Positions 11,151-22,545 are shown, counted from the stretch's first letter. The stretch: DNA of 64,000 nt from Lentinus brumalis (GCA_001792895.1 MARA01000008.1:1-64000), one strand, 5' to 3'. A program made the numbers and translations. The notes: generated by a model not told the origin, from the sequence alone.

Positions 11151-14100
11151 TCACAATCCTTGCGCCTCGCCTTCGTCGACCTCGCCCATTGACGACTCCT
11201 GCAACTCACCATCCTCGATGTCGACCTCGGCTTCCTCAATGTGAACTTCACCTTCTTTGATGTGAACCTCGCCTTCCTTGACATGGACCTCGCCTTCCTC
11301 GACACCGACCTCACCTGCCTCGACGTGGACCTTCTCGACGTGGACCTCCTCGATGTGGACCTCCTCGATGTGGGCCTTGGCTGCCTCCATGTCGACCTCG
11401 GCTGCCTCCATGTCGACGTCGGTGGCCTTCACATTGGTCGGGGCTACTGTCTGCTGGAGGCTGCCGCTGCCGGAGTCATCGGGGCTCGCTTTCTCGACTA
11501 TCTTGGCCTCAACCTCGCTGCCCTTCACGTCGGGCATGACTATCATCTCTTTGACATTGCCACTACCAGATTGGTTGGGCCCAGCTGTTTCCGGTTGTAC
11601 TGCATCTGCAGTCAGAATCTGGGAGCTGACGGAGGAGATCGACACGCACCAAAGAGGGGCGTGGGGTGAATGCATAAGTTTGGGGCGGAGAGGAGCGGGC
11701 AATGGGTGGCAGAGTGGATGGGCCCTCTGCCATCGTATTCTGCATAGAGGGACCTTGCTGCATCTCGTCTGGGTTTGTATATCTGCATATAGAGAACTCA
11801 GCAAAGAATGGACTGCGCGGGAACAGACACTCATACGAGGACTCATCCAACAGCGGCTGCAGGGAAGTGGTGCCCATGTCCATGCGGCCCCTCAATTCGT
11901 CAACCTTGCGTTCCAGACCAGCAATCTGCTCGGATTGGTTCCTGACCTGGAGCAATGCGCGGTCGAGCTTCTGGCGGAGCGCCTCCCTCGACGCCGTGGC
12001 CTCCATGAGGGAAAACTTGAGGGAGGTGATCTCCGCGCCTTGGCTCTCATTGGCGTGGGTCTGGAGCACGCGAAGATGGTGCACAATTGCAGCCTTCAGG
12101 CCATTGATGCTGCTCGCACTGGAGATGTCGTCGAAGGGCTCCTCATCATGGGGCATGACGTCGAAATCGGGGGCAAACAGCGACTCAGATCTGGAATGGT
12201 CTTCCCTGGATCTGGCTGGAACGACAGGAGAGACGAAGTCTTCTATCATGGGCATGTCACGCCACGAAACTGAATCAATTAGTGAAGCAAACAATGCAGA
12301 GAAGGTGGCACTCACCACCATGATCAGGAACCTCTGATGTCCCTCGACGAAACCGCTTGCGTTCTGGCTGAAAGTGTGCAGACTCAGCGGCCACGTCTTC
12401 TCCTGGCAACAATCCAGGATCCATGGAGCTCACCTCGTCCATGGACTCAGCTGGGGTCTCACGGTGCCTCTTCTGACCATGCGGTGCCTCCTCGAACAGG
12501 TTCTCGTTCTGCTTGGGAAGAAACCGGGTCTCCTCCTGCTCGGGAAGGAACCGGGTGTCCTCCTGCTGATCTGCCTGTGCCGCAGCATCGTCAGCAAGCT
12601 CGTCCACCTGCGAGTCAATGCTGCTGTCCTCCTCAGAAAGGACAACATTGGACGACTTGTGTCGGCTGCCCTGCTTGCCCGTGCCCGGTGGCTTGCCCGT
12701 GCCCGGTGGCTTGCCCGTGCCCGGCGGCTTGCCCGTGCCCGGCGGCTTGCCCGTGCCCGGCTTGCCCGTGCCCACTGCTTTGTGCTTGCCCTTGAGCTTG
12801 ATCCTGAGGATGCTGACCTCCTCATCCTCGTCTTCAGTGCCCTGGTAGACGGCGGGGGTCTTCTTTCCCTGGCCGCTTGCCTTCTTGGGCTTGGGGGCAC
12901 TTGAGTGAGATGAGGATGAGGGACGGCGCGCCGCTTCTTGTCCCCCTTCCCGTCATCGTCGTCGTCCTCCTCATCCCTCCTCGTCCTCCTCGTCCTCCTC
13001 GTCCTCCTCGTTCTCCTCGTCCTCCTCGTTCTCCTCGTCCTCCTCAGCATCGTCGCCCTTCCCTATGTCCTCCTCGTCCTCATCATACTCAGCATCCTCG
13101 TCGTACTCAGGTCCATCGTCCTCACTCTCTTCATCACTGCCAGCCATCGACTTCCGAGAGTGAGAGCGGGAGTGCGGTGCACCGGTGGTGGACTCATCCT
13201 CCTCACTGTCCTCATTGCCAGAGACAGGAGCGAGGACATGGCCACGCTTCGAGCCTTCCTTGACGGGCGCATAGCGCTTCCCGCATCCGAGGCCCAGTAC
13301 GATCGTCCCAGCGCCACCAGCTGCTTTGTGTACCAGCCAGGAACCCCAGAGTCCTTCAGCTCCTGCTGCACAGCTTTGCTGATCGAGGTGCGGGGGTGCT
13401 TGAGCTTCGGGTTGTTCGGCTTGTTCTTTTGCTGGAAGTGGAACACGATATAGGTGCGCTCGAACAGCGTCCACTTGCCGGGAGGGGTAAGGCTGCAGGC
13501 ACGGCGATGGTTCTTGCAGTGGTTGCACGCGGCGCCGGTGAGGAAGTTCATGCGGCATGTCAGGTTGTCACGGTGGCAACATTCGCAGGGGATTTTCTAA
13601 GTGGATGTTAGGGACATAGCATTGAGCGTAGGTGGACGAGTCAACGTTACATACCATAGGAACCCAGTTGTCCACCAGCTTCTGCTTCTGGAAGTCGTAG
13701 TTGCCGGGCAAGGGTCCAGGATTCACGAGGGGCTTCCCGCGTTTGACCGTCCTGCCAGACTTGTCCATCTTGATGGGCTTGTGCAGTGACATCTCCCTGG
13801 CGCCCTGCGACGCTGAGCTCGACCTGCCTGTCCGGCTTGCCCGAGGGGCATTGCTCGAGGTGCCCCGCCTGCCCGCACTGCCCGTGCCCGGCTTCATGTC
13901 CGATGTTGAGACTGGGGTGGCAGCGGGAAATGTTGTGCTAGCACTACGCCGGCCAGAACGGGTGATGCGGGTTGTGCGGCTAGCACCAGGTGCAGGGGAT
14001 GGGGAGGACTTGGTTTCAACCTGAGCAGGCGGGGCTGGGATGTTCTTCTTTGCCGCATGCCCGCTCGAGGTGTCCGTGGGCTGGGCAGCGGGGGACGGAG

Positions 14101-14570
14101 TGGTGACAGACTGGACGGGGGGGGCTGCGGCAGTGCCCGCGGAAGCTGTCGCAGCGGCAGCGGCTGGTTGGCATCAGTCAGTAGCAGCAATAATAGCCAG
14201 GCTCATGGCACGCACCAGGCTCCTTGCCCAAATTGCCCACAACATTTGCGTCCTCGAGGATGAAGTTCTTCACAGCAAAGGGGGCGGTGGCAGGGTCCAT
14301 GGCCTCGATGTCGTACGGCCGCCGGGCTTCATAGGCTTGGTTGTGTTCGTGAAGAAATGCGAGCACAAAGGGGGGGACCGGGATGTTGGACCACGTCGCA
14401 TGCTTGAGCAACAGCTCTAGCTGAGGGATTGCAGCGTAGAACTGTGCTTCCCAGTGCGCTCGGGTTGGGTGATCGAGGGCAGGCCGAGCACTCCAGGCAA
14501 GGTGGGCAAAGTGGGCAACTTTGCGCACTTGCTGGAGGAGGGCTTCAGGGGTGACAGGGACTGTTTCCAT
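11151..14570 (-). CDS. Zn(II)2Cys6-like protein with acidic and coiled-coil regions, probably frameshifted
   Basis: Exons 14570-14216 and 14163-13655 and the exon starting at 13596 join cleanly. At residues 292-322 lies C-x2-C-x6-C-x9-C-x2-C-x6-C (CECCHRDNLTC, then CNHCKNHRRAC), which satisfies the fungal Zn(II)2Cys6 binuclear-cluster consensus. It is preceded by a conserved KLVDNWVPM segment and an Ala/Pro/Thr/Ser linker. Downstream come a long Glu/Asp run (about 13090-12940), a Lys-rich part with GTGKPPGTGKPP repeats (12775-12680), a likely intron near 12315-12271, a coiled coil (about 12110-11880) and a C-terminal repeat of EVHIKEG-type heptads (about 11400-11200). The frame changes near 13300, near 12980 and near 12925 without credible introns, and the junction near 11640 is uncertain. 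Full length would be about 1090 residues. A nuclear regulator is likely; its target is unknown. It may be cargo of the KDZ block or a decayed copy. Confidence 0.6.
11200..11400 (-). repeat. 21-bp tandem repeat encoding E-V-H/D heptads
   Basis: On the minus strand this stretch encodes tandem, slightly varied heptads such as GEVHIKE and EVHVEEG. Seven-residue spacing with alternating Val/His and Glu suggests either a beta-rich acidic repeat or a charged helix. It forms the C-terminus of the Zn2Cys6-like protein. The underlying DNA is a tandem repeat near 21 bp, with GAGGTCCA-like cores on the reverse strand. Confidence 0.65.
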
Positions 14571-14841
14571 ATTGTCTGAGGGATGAATGTAACAGAGCGT
14601 GTTCAACGTAGGGGATGAGTTGGAGAGAATGCAGACAATGGTCAAGGCATCGGCCCAAGACTCGTGCAATCAAACCTTATCTGATGAGATCTCGATTCTG
14701 GCGCTTGGAGACGCACATGCCAAATCATTGTCGTTTGCCCTTTTCTGCCTTTGACTCCTCCCCCGTGGATCCTGTCAGAGGTAAGTCAATATATGCTTGC
14801 TGGTATGGTGTCTTTCTGACCCAGATGATACAAAGACCACC
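14571..14841. promoter_or_regulatory. Bidirectional promoter between Zn2Cys6-like and Pro/Val-rich genes
   Basis: These 271 bp separate two divergent start codons. This is the second divergent gene pair of the block and mirrors the TET/HMG pair. No TATA box or operator could be assigned with confidence. Confidence 0.4.
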
Positions 14842-16305
14842 ATGTCTCAGGTGAGGCTTGAAGGTTCTGCCAGGCACAATGGCCGGGCACAACATACTGA
14901 TGCACCGTTATAGAAGCAGAACACGAAGCACAAGACTAGCTTTAGGGCAATCGATCAAAGTGCTGACCAGAGCGAGGATGAGACAAACCCAGGAGAGAGT
15001 TCTCAGCAGTCCCCAGAAATGGCCATAGACCCACCAACAGTGGGGTGGTATGTCAACGGGAGAAGAGAACTGGGCATGAAGTTTGCTCTAGTGTCACCAC
15101 GTGCGTGCTGTGTCTAGTTCAACCATCCCTACAAGGCTGATCATGCATATAATCTAGCTGGTGGCCCAAGTAATGGGCTCATACCTGTTACGCTCGGCAT
15201 GCCCACGCCATCCACTGTGCCCGCGGCGCCCGTCGAGCCTGTGCCCCAAGCCGTGCCCGCAGTGCCCGCGGTGCCTGTGCCCTCGACTGTGCCCGCGTTG
15301 CCCATCCCGTCCGGCGTGCCCACTGCATCCCCCGTCCGCAGCCCGTCTACTGTGCCCGCTGTGCCCGCCATGCACTCGCGCATCCCCGGTAGTCCCATTG
15401 GAGCTCCTAGCAGCGCCTCTAGCTTTGCCGGAGTCACTGGTTTGGGCTTTGAGGGGCTTGTCTCCGGCAATCCGTTTGACTTTAATGTCGCCCTGCCCGG
15501 CCCCAAGTCTGACGTCAAGGTCCGAGTGCCGGGGGCTCCTCTTGGTGTTCAGGATCAAGTGCCCCACCGTTCATCGAGCGTGCAAGCTCCTGTCCCTAGA
15601 ACACCTCTAGGCTTCACGGCTCCAGTCCCTGCAACCCCACTGGGCTCCGCCGCTCCGGTGCCCGCAACCCCGCTCGGCTTTACCGCCCCAGTGCCCACAA
15701 CCCCGCTCGGCTTTACCGCCCCAGTGCCTGCAACCCTGCTCGGTTTTACCGCCCCCGTGCCTGGAAGCCCGCTTGGCTTCAATACTCCACTTCCCGGAAG
15801 TCCACTCCGCTCCACTGCTCCAGTGCCGGGGACTGTCCCTGTACCCAGCAGCCACCCTGCCACCGACACCTTCATAGAGCCTACAACAGCATCTCGTCCA
15901 TCAAAGCGTCGCAAGCGCGTCGCTTTTTCGGAGCCTTCAGTGCCTGCAGCAGTCCCGGTTCCGTCCGAGAGTGCGATGGCATCTACGCCTGGCATGCCGG
16001 GTACAGGCGATGTTTCCCCGGGTGATCCATTGGCTCCTGGTGTTCGATCTCTCCCACACAATGAAGCCCCAGTCCTGGAGCACCGAGAGGCCTACTTATC
16101 CCTGGTGCGCATGGCATACGACACGAATATGTACTCAGGGGAGCGTATGGCATACCTGAGGGCTGAGCGCCAAGCCATGGTGGAGCTTGCAAAAACCGCA
16201 GGGAAAGTGGGTATGTCTGGCATGATGTTGCGAGCAGGCGAGTGGCAGACGTACAACGATGATCTTGTTGCACTTGGAAACATGTTTTTCCCTGACGTTG
16301 AGTAG
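14842..16305 (+). CDS. Pro/Val-rich repeat protein with conserved C-terminus, function unknown
   Basis: Three exons, 14842-14850, 14914-15100 and 15158-16305, close in phase and give 447 residues. The first exon encodes only Met-Ser-Gln. Residues 4-65 hold a Gln/Ser-rich part ending in a conserved-looking motif, VGWYVNGRRELGMKFALVSP. Residues about 80-135 are VPAVP repeats encoded by GTGCCCGC repeats. Residues about 210-290 are about seven copies of an 11-residue repeat of the form PVPATPLGFTA. A basic patch SKRRKR could act as a nuclear localisation signal. The C-terminal block of about 75 residues (EHREAYLSLVRMAYDTNMYS, then LALGNMFF-like ending) is predicted helical and non-repetitive, so it is the likely functional domain. 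I do not recognise the family. Its place next to the KDZ/TET module and its use of the same DNA motif suggest element cargo. Confidence 0.7.
15590..15830 (+). repeat. 33-bp tandem repeat encoding PVPATPLGFTA units
   Basis: About seven imperfect 33-bp copies keep the reading frame and encode an 11-residue Pro-rich unit. Copies nearer the middle are the most alike (for example around 15660-15730), which fits recent unequal exchange. Confidence 0.8.
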
Positions 16306-16470
16306 AGAAATGTACATCGTAGTGTGATGTCTATACATGTACTCAGGTTCTGTGGCTGTGTGTAATGTCCCTCCATGCAGCGCAGAACAGACAATGTATA
16401 CTTACAGTTACATGGAGAGTAGTGGCGAGGGAGCTCGGGAATGGGCATTTGGTGCCCAACGCAGGCAGGC

Positions 16471-16618
16471 ATACGGGCACCTCAACGGGCACACCATGGG
16501 CATTCAACGGGCAGCGGACATACGGGCACCTTACCGGGCACACCTCGGGCATTCAATGGGCAGCGGGCATGCGGGCACCCCACCGGGCACACCTCGGGCA
16601 TTCAATGGGCATCAGACG
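16471..16618. repeat. 49-bp tandem repeat, three copies, GGGCA-rich
   Basis: Three copies of a unit of about 49 bp, each with four to five GGGCA words (core ACGGGCACC...GGGCATTCAA). It lies about 165 bp downstream of the Pro/Val-rich gene stop. No open frame here looks like a real gene. Confidence 0.75.
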
Positions 16619-17280
16619 GGTAAACATCAATTGACGATGGCTTCTCATTATAATGGGAGTTTGACGACAGAGCTGTGCTGAGGAGTGAATCCCAGTGAGA
16701 ATCAACAGTATACTTGTCGATATCTATGCCATATCATCCGGTTGGAACCAGGAGATTTACTGTGGATATCAGCATGTATGTAACAAAGGCCCTGAACCAT
16801 GCTGGAGACATTATCCACTGGTACTCACCAATGTCTGTTGGTTCCCTGCGGTGCGTAGTGGTAAGATACCATACCCAGCTGCAGACTGGCAGTAAAATAG
16901 GAAATCATGCATATTCACATGGCTACGCAAATAGATTCCTGCCCGCCCAGCTGCCCGTCCACCTGCCCAGCCGTCCGCATGTCCTTGGACCTGCTCCTGT
17001 GCCTGTCCTCCTGCCCATTTGCCCATCAACTCAGTGTCCGCCCACCCTTGTACATCTACCCGCCTGAGCTGCTTGTACAATTGTTTCTTGCGCTTGTCTG
17101 CCCCTACCCCCGACTCCTGTCCCTACATAGAATGACAACGAGCTCACCTGTATCTGTATCCAGATATGCTAATGTCGCAGCCCACAGCAGAGGTGTAGAA
17201 CAGGAGGGAGGGACACAAGACAGCCAGGGGATGTGATCAAGCAGAGAGAGCAAGGGAGGGCAAGAGTGGTAAGAAAGAGC
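16619..17280. other. Gene-free spacer with a CTGCCC-rich stretch
   Basis: I see no credible gene. About 16935-17050 is rich in CTGCCC and GTCC words on the plus strand, a looser relative of the GGGCA motif found elsewhere in this block. Confidence 0.5.
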
Positions 17281-17893
17281 CATCCATGGGATCCGGGGTC
17301 GCAGACGGACCCCGTCCAGCCCCGAACCGGCCCGAGCCATCCACGGGATGCGGACCTGGACGACCCCCTCCCCGTGCCCCGAACCGGCCCGAGCCATCCA
17401 CGGGATGCGGACCTGGACGACCCCCTCCCCGTGCCCCGACCCCTCGTCCAGGGTCGCAGACGGACCCCGTCCAGCCCCGAACCGGCCCGAGCCATCCACA
17501 GGATGCGGACCTGGACGACCCCCTCCCCGTGCCCCGACCCCTCGTCCAGGGTCGCAGACGGACCCCGTCCAGCCCCGAACCGGCCCGAGCCATCCACGGG
17601 ATGCGGACCTGGACGACCCCCTCCCCGTGCCCCGACCCCTCGTCCAGGGTCGCAGACGGACCCCGTCCAGCCCCGAACCGGCCCGAGCCATCCACGGGAT
17701 GCGGACCTGGACGACCCCCTCCCCGTGCCCCGACCCCTCGTCCAGGGTCGCAGACGGACCCCGTCCAGCCCCGAACCGGCCCGAGCCATCCACGGGATGC
17801 GGACCTGGACGACCCCCTCCCCGTGCCCCGACCCCTCGTCCAGGGTCGCAGACGGACCCCGTCCAGCCCCGAACCGGCCCAAGCCATCCACGA
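17281..17893. repeat. 98-bp GC-rich minisatellite
   Basis: A near-perfect 98-bp unit recurs: its anchor word GCAGACGGAC starts at 17456, 17554, 17652, 17750 and 17848, each exactly 98 bp apart, with an earlier partial copy at 17301. The first part has an extra internal duplication of about 59 bp. Because 98 is not a multiple of three and the unit lacks stops, long open frames appear in five of the six frames (17104-18058). They are artefacts of the repeat, not genes. A few single-base differences between copies show recent homogenisation. Confidence 0.95.
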
Positions 17894-18224
17894 ACTGCAC
17901 AACCCAACTGGCTCACCGTCATGTCCATCCAAAACAGCCTGACTGGGCCACAATAGTAGCAACTGCATCAGAGCCCAACCAGGCCACCTCCATGGCCATG
18001 TAGCGGTTCTGACCGGGGCATGATATGCAGCTATACCCCCGCCATACACCCCATACATCCAGTATTCAATCTAGAATAGATTACTGTAATACTTGCCCTA
18101 CTGCCCAACTGGACCACTAGAGTGTCAACCCACTTCATCCGACCAGGTCCAACTGGCCCACCGTAGTGGGACTTTGTGAGTCCAACTCAGCCAGTACAGT
18201 GGGCAATGTGGGCTGAATTATGTG
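17894..18224. other. Spacer between minisatellite and truncated DUF6535 gene
   Basis: No gene is seen. The homology to other DUF6535 genes starts abruptly at about 18225, so this spacer ends at a rearrangement breakpoint. Confidence 0.5.
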
Positions 18225-19964
18225 ACTCAACGGTTACACCTTCACACCTCCCTTCTTTAACGCCACCAATACCACTGTACTCGGCGACCTTACTGTCGCG
18301 TCATTCCAGGCCCCTGCATTCGCCGTCTGGCTGAACTCCTTGTGGTTCGCCAGCCTGATCTTCAGCTTTGCTTCTGCTTTACTGGCTCTCTTCGTCAAGC
18401 AGTGGATTTACGAAGCGCTGGTTGGTGGAACCTCCCGCGAGAGCGCTCGGCTGCGGCAGTATCGTTACAATGGGCTGCTGAAGTGGCATGTCGGGACGGT
18501 GGTTGTCGTGCTTCCTATCCTGCTACAGCTCGCTTCCATCCTCTTCCTCGCGGGGTTACTGGTCCTCCTCTGGACGTTGCACAATACCGTGGCTGCCATC
18601 GCGTCGGTCTTGGTCGGTCTCGTCTTCACCTTCGTCATCGGCTTCACCCTCCTACCAGTTTTCAAGAGCGACTGCTCCTACCGGTCGCCTGCATCCTTCG
18701 CCATCTACACGTTGCTCAGATACACGCGCAACACGGTTGTGCGGGCAATCCGTCACCTGAGCAGGGTGATCTACAGGCGGTGCACCCAGGGGGCAGCATG
18801 GCTCAAGCTTGCCCCAGCCCAATTTGACCGATTGGGCCGATTTGGCTACGAAGAGTATGACAATATGCCGACCTGGCGTGGTAGGGACCAAAACGAGATT
18901 CACCGGCAGCACGGCGATCTCAATCGTCGTATCATTACGACGGCGTACTCCACTACGACCGACAAGAAATTCCTGTCTTCTATGCCCGTAATCTTCTCTG
19001 ACTTGCATCCAGACCAAATCACTCTGTGCTTCTCAGACATACACGACTTCATGGAGGCTGAATGGGGACATTGGCATATGCCGGAGCGATTGTACTACCA
19101 AGATGGAATCACCCTACCCTTGTGCTCAGTGTACGGCCTCCGACATATCCTCGCAAGGTCCCCGAGGGTCCCCGGCTGGACGTCGAATGTAAGGGTCGTC
19201 TTCCGGCATTACTTTATTGGCGAGGAGCACACCGAGAAACTGGCCGAACTTGGCTGGAAGACGCTATGCCAGATCGCGCTGGAGGACCGGGAAAATCACA
19301 ACCTGTATGGCAAGGCATATAGGACGCTGGAGTGCATGTATGACGAGCAAGGAGCTCGCCATACATACGATACCCTGGCTCATGGTGCGTGACGTTCGGA
19401 TACGGAGGCATTCTCGAACTGATGTACATTTGATGGCAAGCTAAAGCGGTCTACGAGGTGGAAATGGCCGCCTGGGATCCGTCACTGGGCTTCCCTTCAT
19501 TCAGAGACACCACCCAGGCGATCTTCATCCTCTTGCACTACGTGCGCGCCACGATCTCCGGCCAGTCTCGTCTCTCCCCCTCTGAGACCAGCGCGATGCT
19601 CGCATGGGGTCAGCAGCAACTGGCCCGCCTGCATCAGTGGTTGCGGGACTTGGAGTGGGATGGACTGCACAAAGGGTGCCTTGCGGTTCCGGGAGATCCT
19701 GCTGCCATTTTGGCATTTCCCCATATAGCGTCTGACTACCTGGTTCAGAACTTGATTGACCCGCTCATCGCTTTGTGCTCGATGGCCGGTGGTCGTGCAC
19801 TGGTGTCAGAAGAGCTCATCTCTGCCATTGAGCGCACATGGGTCTCTGCACGATTGGCATATCCACGTTCAGCAGATGTGGGCACGCAAATCGTGTGGTG
19901 TACAGCGCTGGATCGCATCGATGCTCGGTTGGCGGAGCTGAGGGACATTTTCTCGAAGGGTTGA
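18225..19964 (+). pseudogene. DUF6535 family copy A, 5' truncated
   Basis: Open sequence from 18226 matches the middle of exon 4 of the other copies (LNGYTFTPPF...AVWLNSLWF), with exon 4 ending at 19384 and exon 5 at 19441-19964. Exons 1-3 and the first part of exon 4 are missing. A TGA stands in frame right at the junction (18223-18225). Everything downstream, including the three main membrane helices and the C-terminal domain, is uninterrupted. In-frame ATG codons within the remaining part could in principle give a shortened protein, but the promoter boxes of the other copies are absent. Likely a dead fragment. Confidence 0.85.
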
Positions 19965-20454
19965 GCTTCAGATCTCAATGGACACTGAGCACCACCTCGC
20001 CGCCTGGTCGGCAGCTATGCCTTATGCCATGATCTATTACATGGAGATGATCCTTGTTCCCTCGGCCGGTAGTACTGTACCGTTACATATATAGCCATGC
20101 ATTTGTTGAGGCTCAATTGGTAAACACGCGCAGGACGGAGCTCAAGATCGTTCACCAATCACTCGTACTCAGTACGCGGCTTCTTATATGCAGGGGGACG
20201 ACCATTTTGTTGTGCCGACGCGCGCGGGACCGCAGGCCCAGGTGCGGGGACAAATGCGCTACAGAGCCGCCGAACCGGCAGGGGCTGCGAGAGTCTTCAC
20301 TCAAGTGACTATGCCGAGTGTGCTCAGCTACATAGCTCCGCAAGGTTGTTTCAGCATGATAATGAACTGCTCTGTTAGAGGGTGAAATACCCATCAGCGC
20401 AGTGCCATCACCTTCCAGCTGGACGCGTTCTCTGGTCACGCATGAGTACCCAGG
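19965..20454. other. Spacer after DUF6535 copy A
   Basis: No gene recognised. It contains the presumed 3' region of copy A and runs into the left arm of the inverted repeat. Confidence 0.4.
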
Positions 20455-22545
20455 TGGCGGGCAACTACCACGCCGACCTCGAGTTCGCGTGTATCCACGT
20501 CGCAACCGACCTCCTTTACTTGAGCAAAGCTGCTCTTAGATGTGATGGAGGCTACGGCTGGCACGTCGCAGAGGGTGGAACGTGTCTCGAGGCGCACGAA
20601 TGGTCTGAAAGTACAGGCTTCCTCCCAAGCCGTTGTGTTGGCGTAATGCAGAGAGGCCGACTACGCCGGGTAGCAGGAGGTAATGATATACGCGGTCTTT
20701 CAGAGGTAGTGAACGGGTGGGGAATCACTTGACCAGAGGGAAGGTGGAGAGATGATATGGATTGTTCGCGGAACGTTTCTCCAAATTGAAGAAAACAATG
20801 TGCCTTCGCGTTGAGGTGGAGGCCATGCGATCGTGCAAGACGCTGAGCTCTGCCCTGCGCTCTGCCCTGTGAGGCACGGTGCGTTATCGAGCACACCGGC
20901 GGATCGTATCCTTGTAGATCTTGACCGAGAGCATCCTAGCGGACATGGTGTGGTCGGAACCGTGATTTGGGCGAGCGGACATACGGACATAAGCTGATAG
21001 ATTATCCTGCGAGGGCTCGAGCGCACAATGCATATGCATGGCGCGGCCAAGAGAACTCCGGAGGGTCGAAGTGTTGTGACACAACATACAATTGACGATG
21101 TTAGGGACAGCGTCTAGAGGAGACGGCGCACTGACACATACCTTCCGATCCTAAGCCAGTCCGCGTACAGGAAGTAGCCTCTACGTCGCAAGACCGACGT
21201 CGTCCGCCTTCGCTTTGCTCATCCGGTGACCTTCGACGCATGACTGAATGTGCCTGGGTAGATCGCACCGAGGACAAGAGGGACGAGTAAGAGCCGTCCG
21301 TGAAGCTTCAAGGAATCCTACAAGTATATGATCATCGTCAGCATAGAGCCTCCCGCAGAGGGCCGGAGATGTACCTACGAGAAGAAGGACGCTGCCTATC
21401 AATATAATTGTGAGACGGGAAGCGAGCCGCCAAGGGGATCGCGCTCCCTTTGCTTCACCACGTTCACAGAACTCTATAAGATGAGCGGTGGCTGAGAACG
21501 TACCGCATGATACGTTAAGAGACTGTCCGGCTCACGCTAAACCGTCTGCAGTCGAGTTGAGTGCGAGAGGGTCGCGCTCCTCCATCTGAACGGTGGCGAA
21601 ACTAACGTATAAGTTCCAGTATGACGCAGAGGAATATCAAACGGTGGCGAAAACATCGAGAGCGAGGCAGCTAGGTATACCAGTCAAGTGGGTCGTGGAA
21701 GCGGAGGAGCAGCCTCAGCAAAGTGCAGGTGCAGTCAAGTCGACCGCCGCCACAGCGGGGCGCTTGCACTTCACCATGTCTACCACCACCACCACCAACT
21801 GCGAATACCACCATCGTGGTCGGCGAGCTCAGCACACATTCCCAATACACGTCTTCAGCTTCCCGCACTCTCCGGCATGGCTGCCGAACCTCAAACGGCC
21901 TCGTCTGCCAGTGGAAGAGGCGTCCTCAACACCAGTGACCTCCCGACGGAGCTCCTCATCAAGGTACTCTCGCTCGCTCGTATCATCGGATGCTCCCTGG
22001 CGGACGGCGGATCTTGGACTTGTTTGTTGCGCTTGGTACGCCGTCACGAAACACTCGTCAGCCTTCTAGGCGAACGTCGTCTCCAACATATGGCGTTTCC
22101 CCCCTCTGCCCGCCATCTCCTCCGATGCTCTCCGCACACACTTCTTCGAAACCTACGCCAGTGCACTCAAGCGATCTCTGCCATACTACCTCGACCGTCA
22201 CTCGACATCTCGCAGTTCATAAAGCTGAACATGTTGGGCGCTTCGAAGAGCACCCGCTCGGGACGCCTGGTCTCTCTCTCTCTCGCCATTGCCTCCGAAG
22301 GCGACCTCCAACAGTCCTCCGACTTTCTGAGACTCGTTATTTGTGCTCTCTCTGGCGACTGATACTTTCGAACTTCGCGGCTGCGCTTCCCATCCCGGAA
22401 GACCTTCCCCTCGTATGCTCGCCGCACCTCAAGCTCCAGACCCTGCGCGTCACTGGTTCGCCCGCCAAAGTCTCAGGCATGTGCACTTCGCGGGTTAAAG
22501 GTATCATCGATCAGGTTCGCAACATCAATCATCCCTGATCATTGT
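20455..22545 (+). repeat. Left arm of a long inverted repeat
   Basis: About 2.1 kb that matches, in reverse complement, 29560-31705. Shared landmarks in order are GACCTCGAGTT near 20480, GCAGAGGGTGGAACG near 20570, the F/T-rich block near 20750, GGCAGAGC-like words near 20850, CATATGATCATCGTCAGCAT near 21330, then an F-box pseudogene. The arms have clearly diverged, so the duplication is old. The spacer between arms is about 7 kb. Confidence 0.8.
21593..22545 (+). pseudogene. F-box protein pseudogene (left arm)
   Basis: Translated pieces resemble the F-box gene at 55264-57034: SDLPTELLIKVLS, LGLVCCAWYAVTKHSSAF and LDISQFIKLNMLGASKST, but they fall in different frames and are cut by stops. 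The F-box and the first repeats can be followed to about 22500. It is not expected to make a full protein. Confidence 0.75.

Noticed and set aside
12337..13453. Long plus-strand frames rich in Leu/Ala/Arg and Pro/Ser
   Set aside because: Shadows of the GC-rich acidic and GTGKP repeats of the minus-strand Zn2Cys6-like gene.
17104..18058. Five long overlapping open frames on both strands
   Set aside because: They come from the 98-bp minisatellite, whose period is not a multiple of three and which lacks stops in several frames.
1..18224. Terminal inverted repeats of the KDZ element
   Set aside because: No convincing pair was found by eye; a computed self-alignment would be needed, so element ends are left open.
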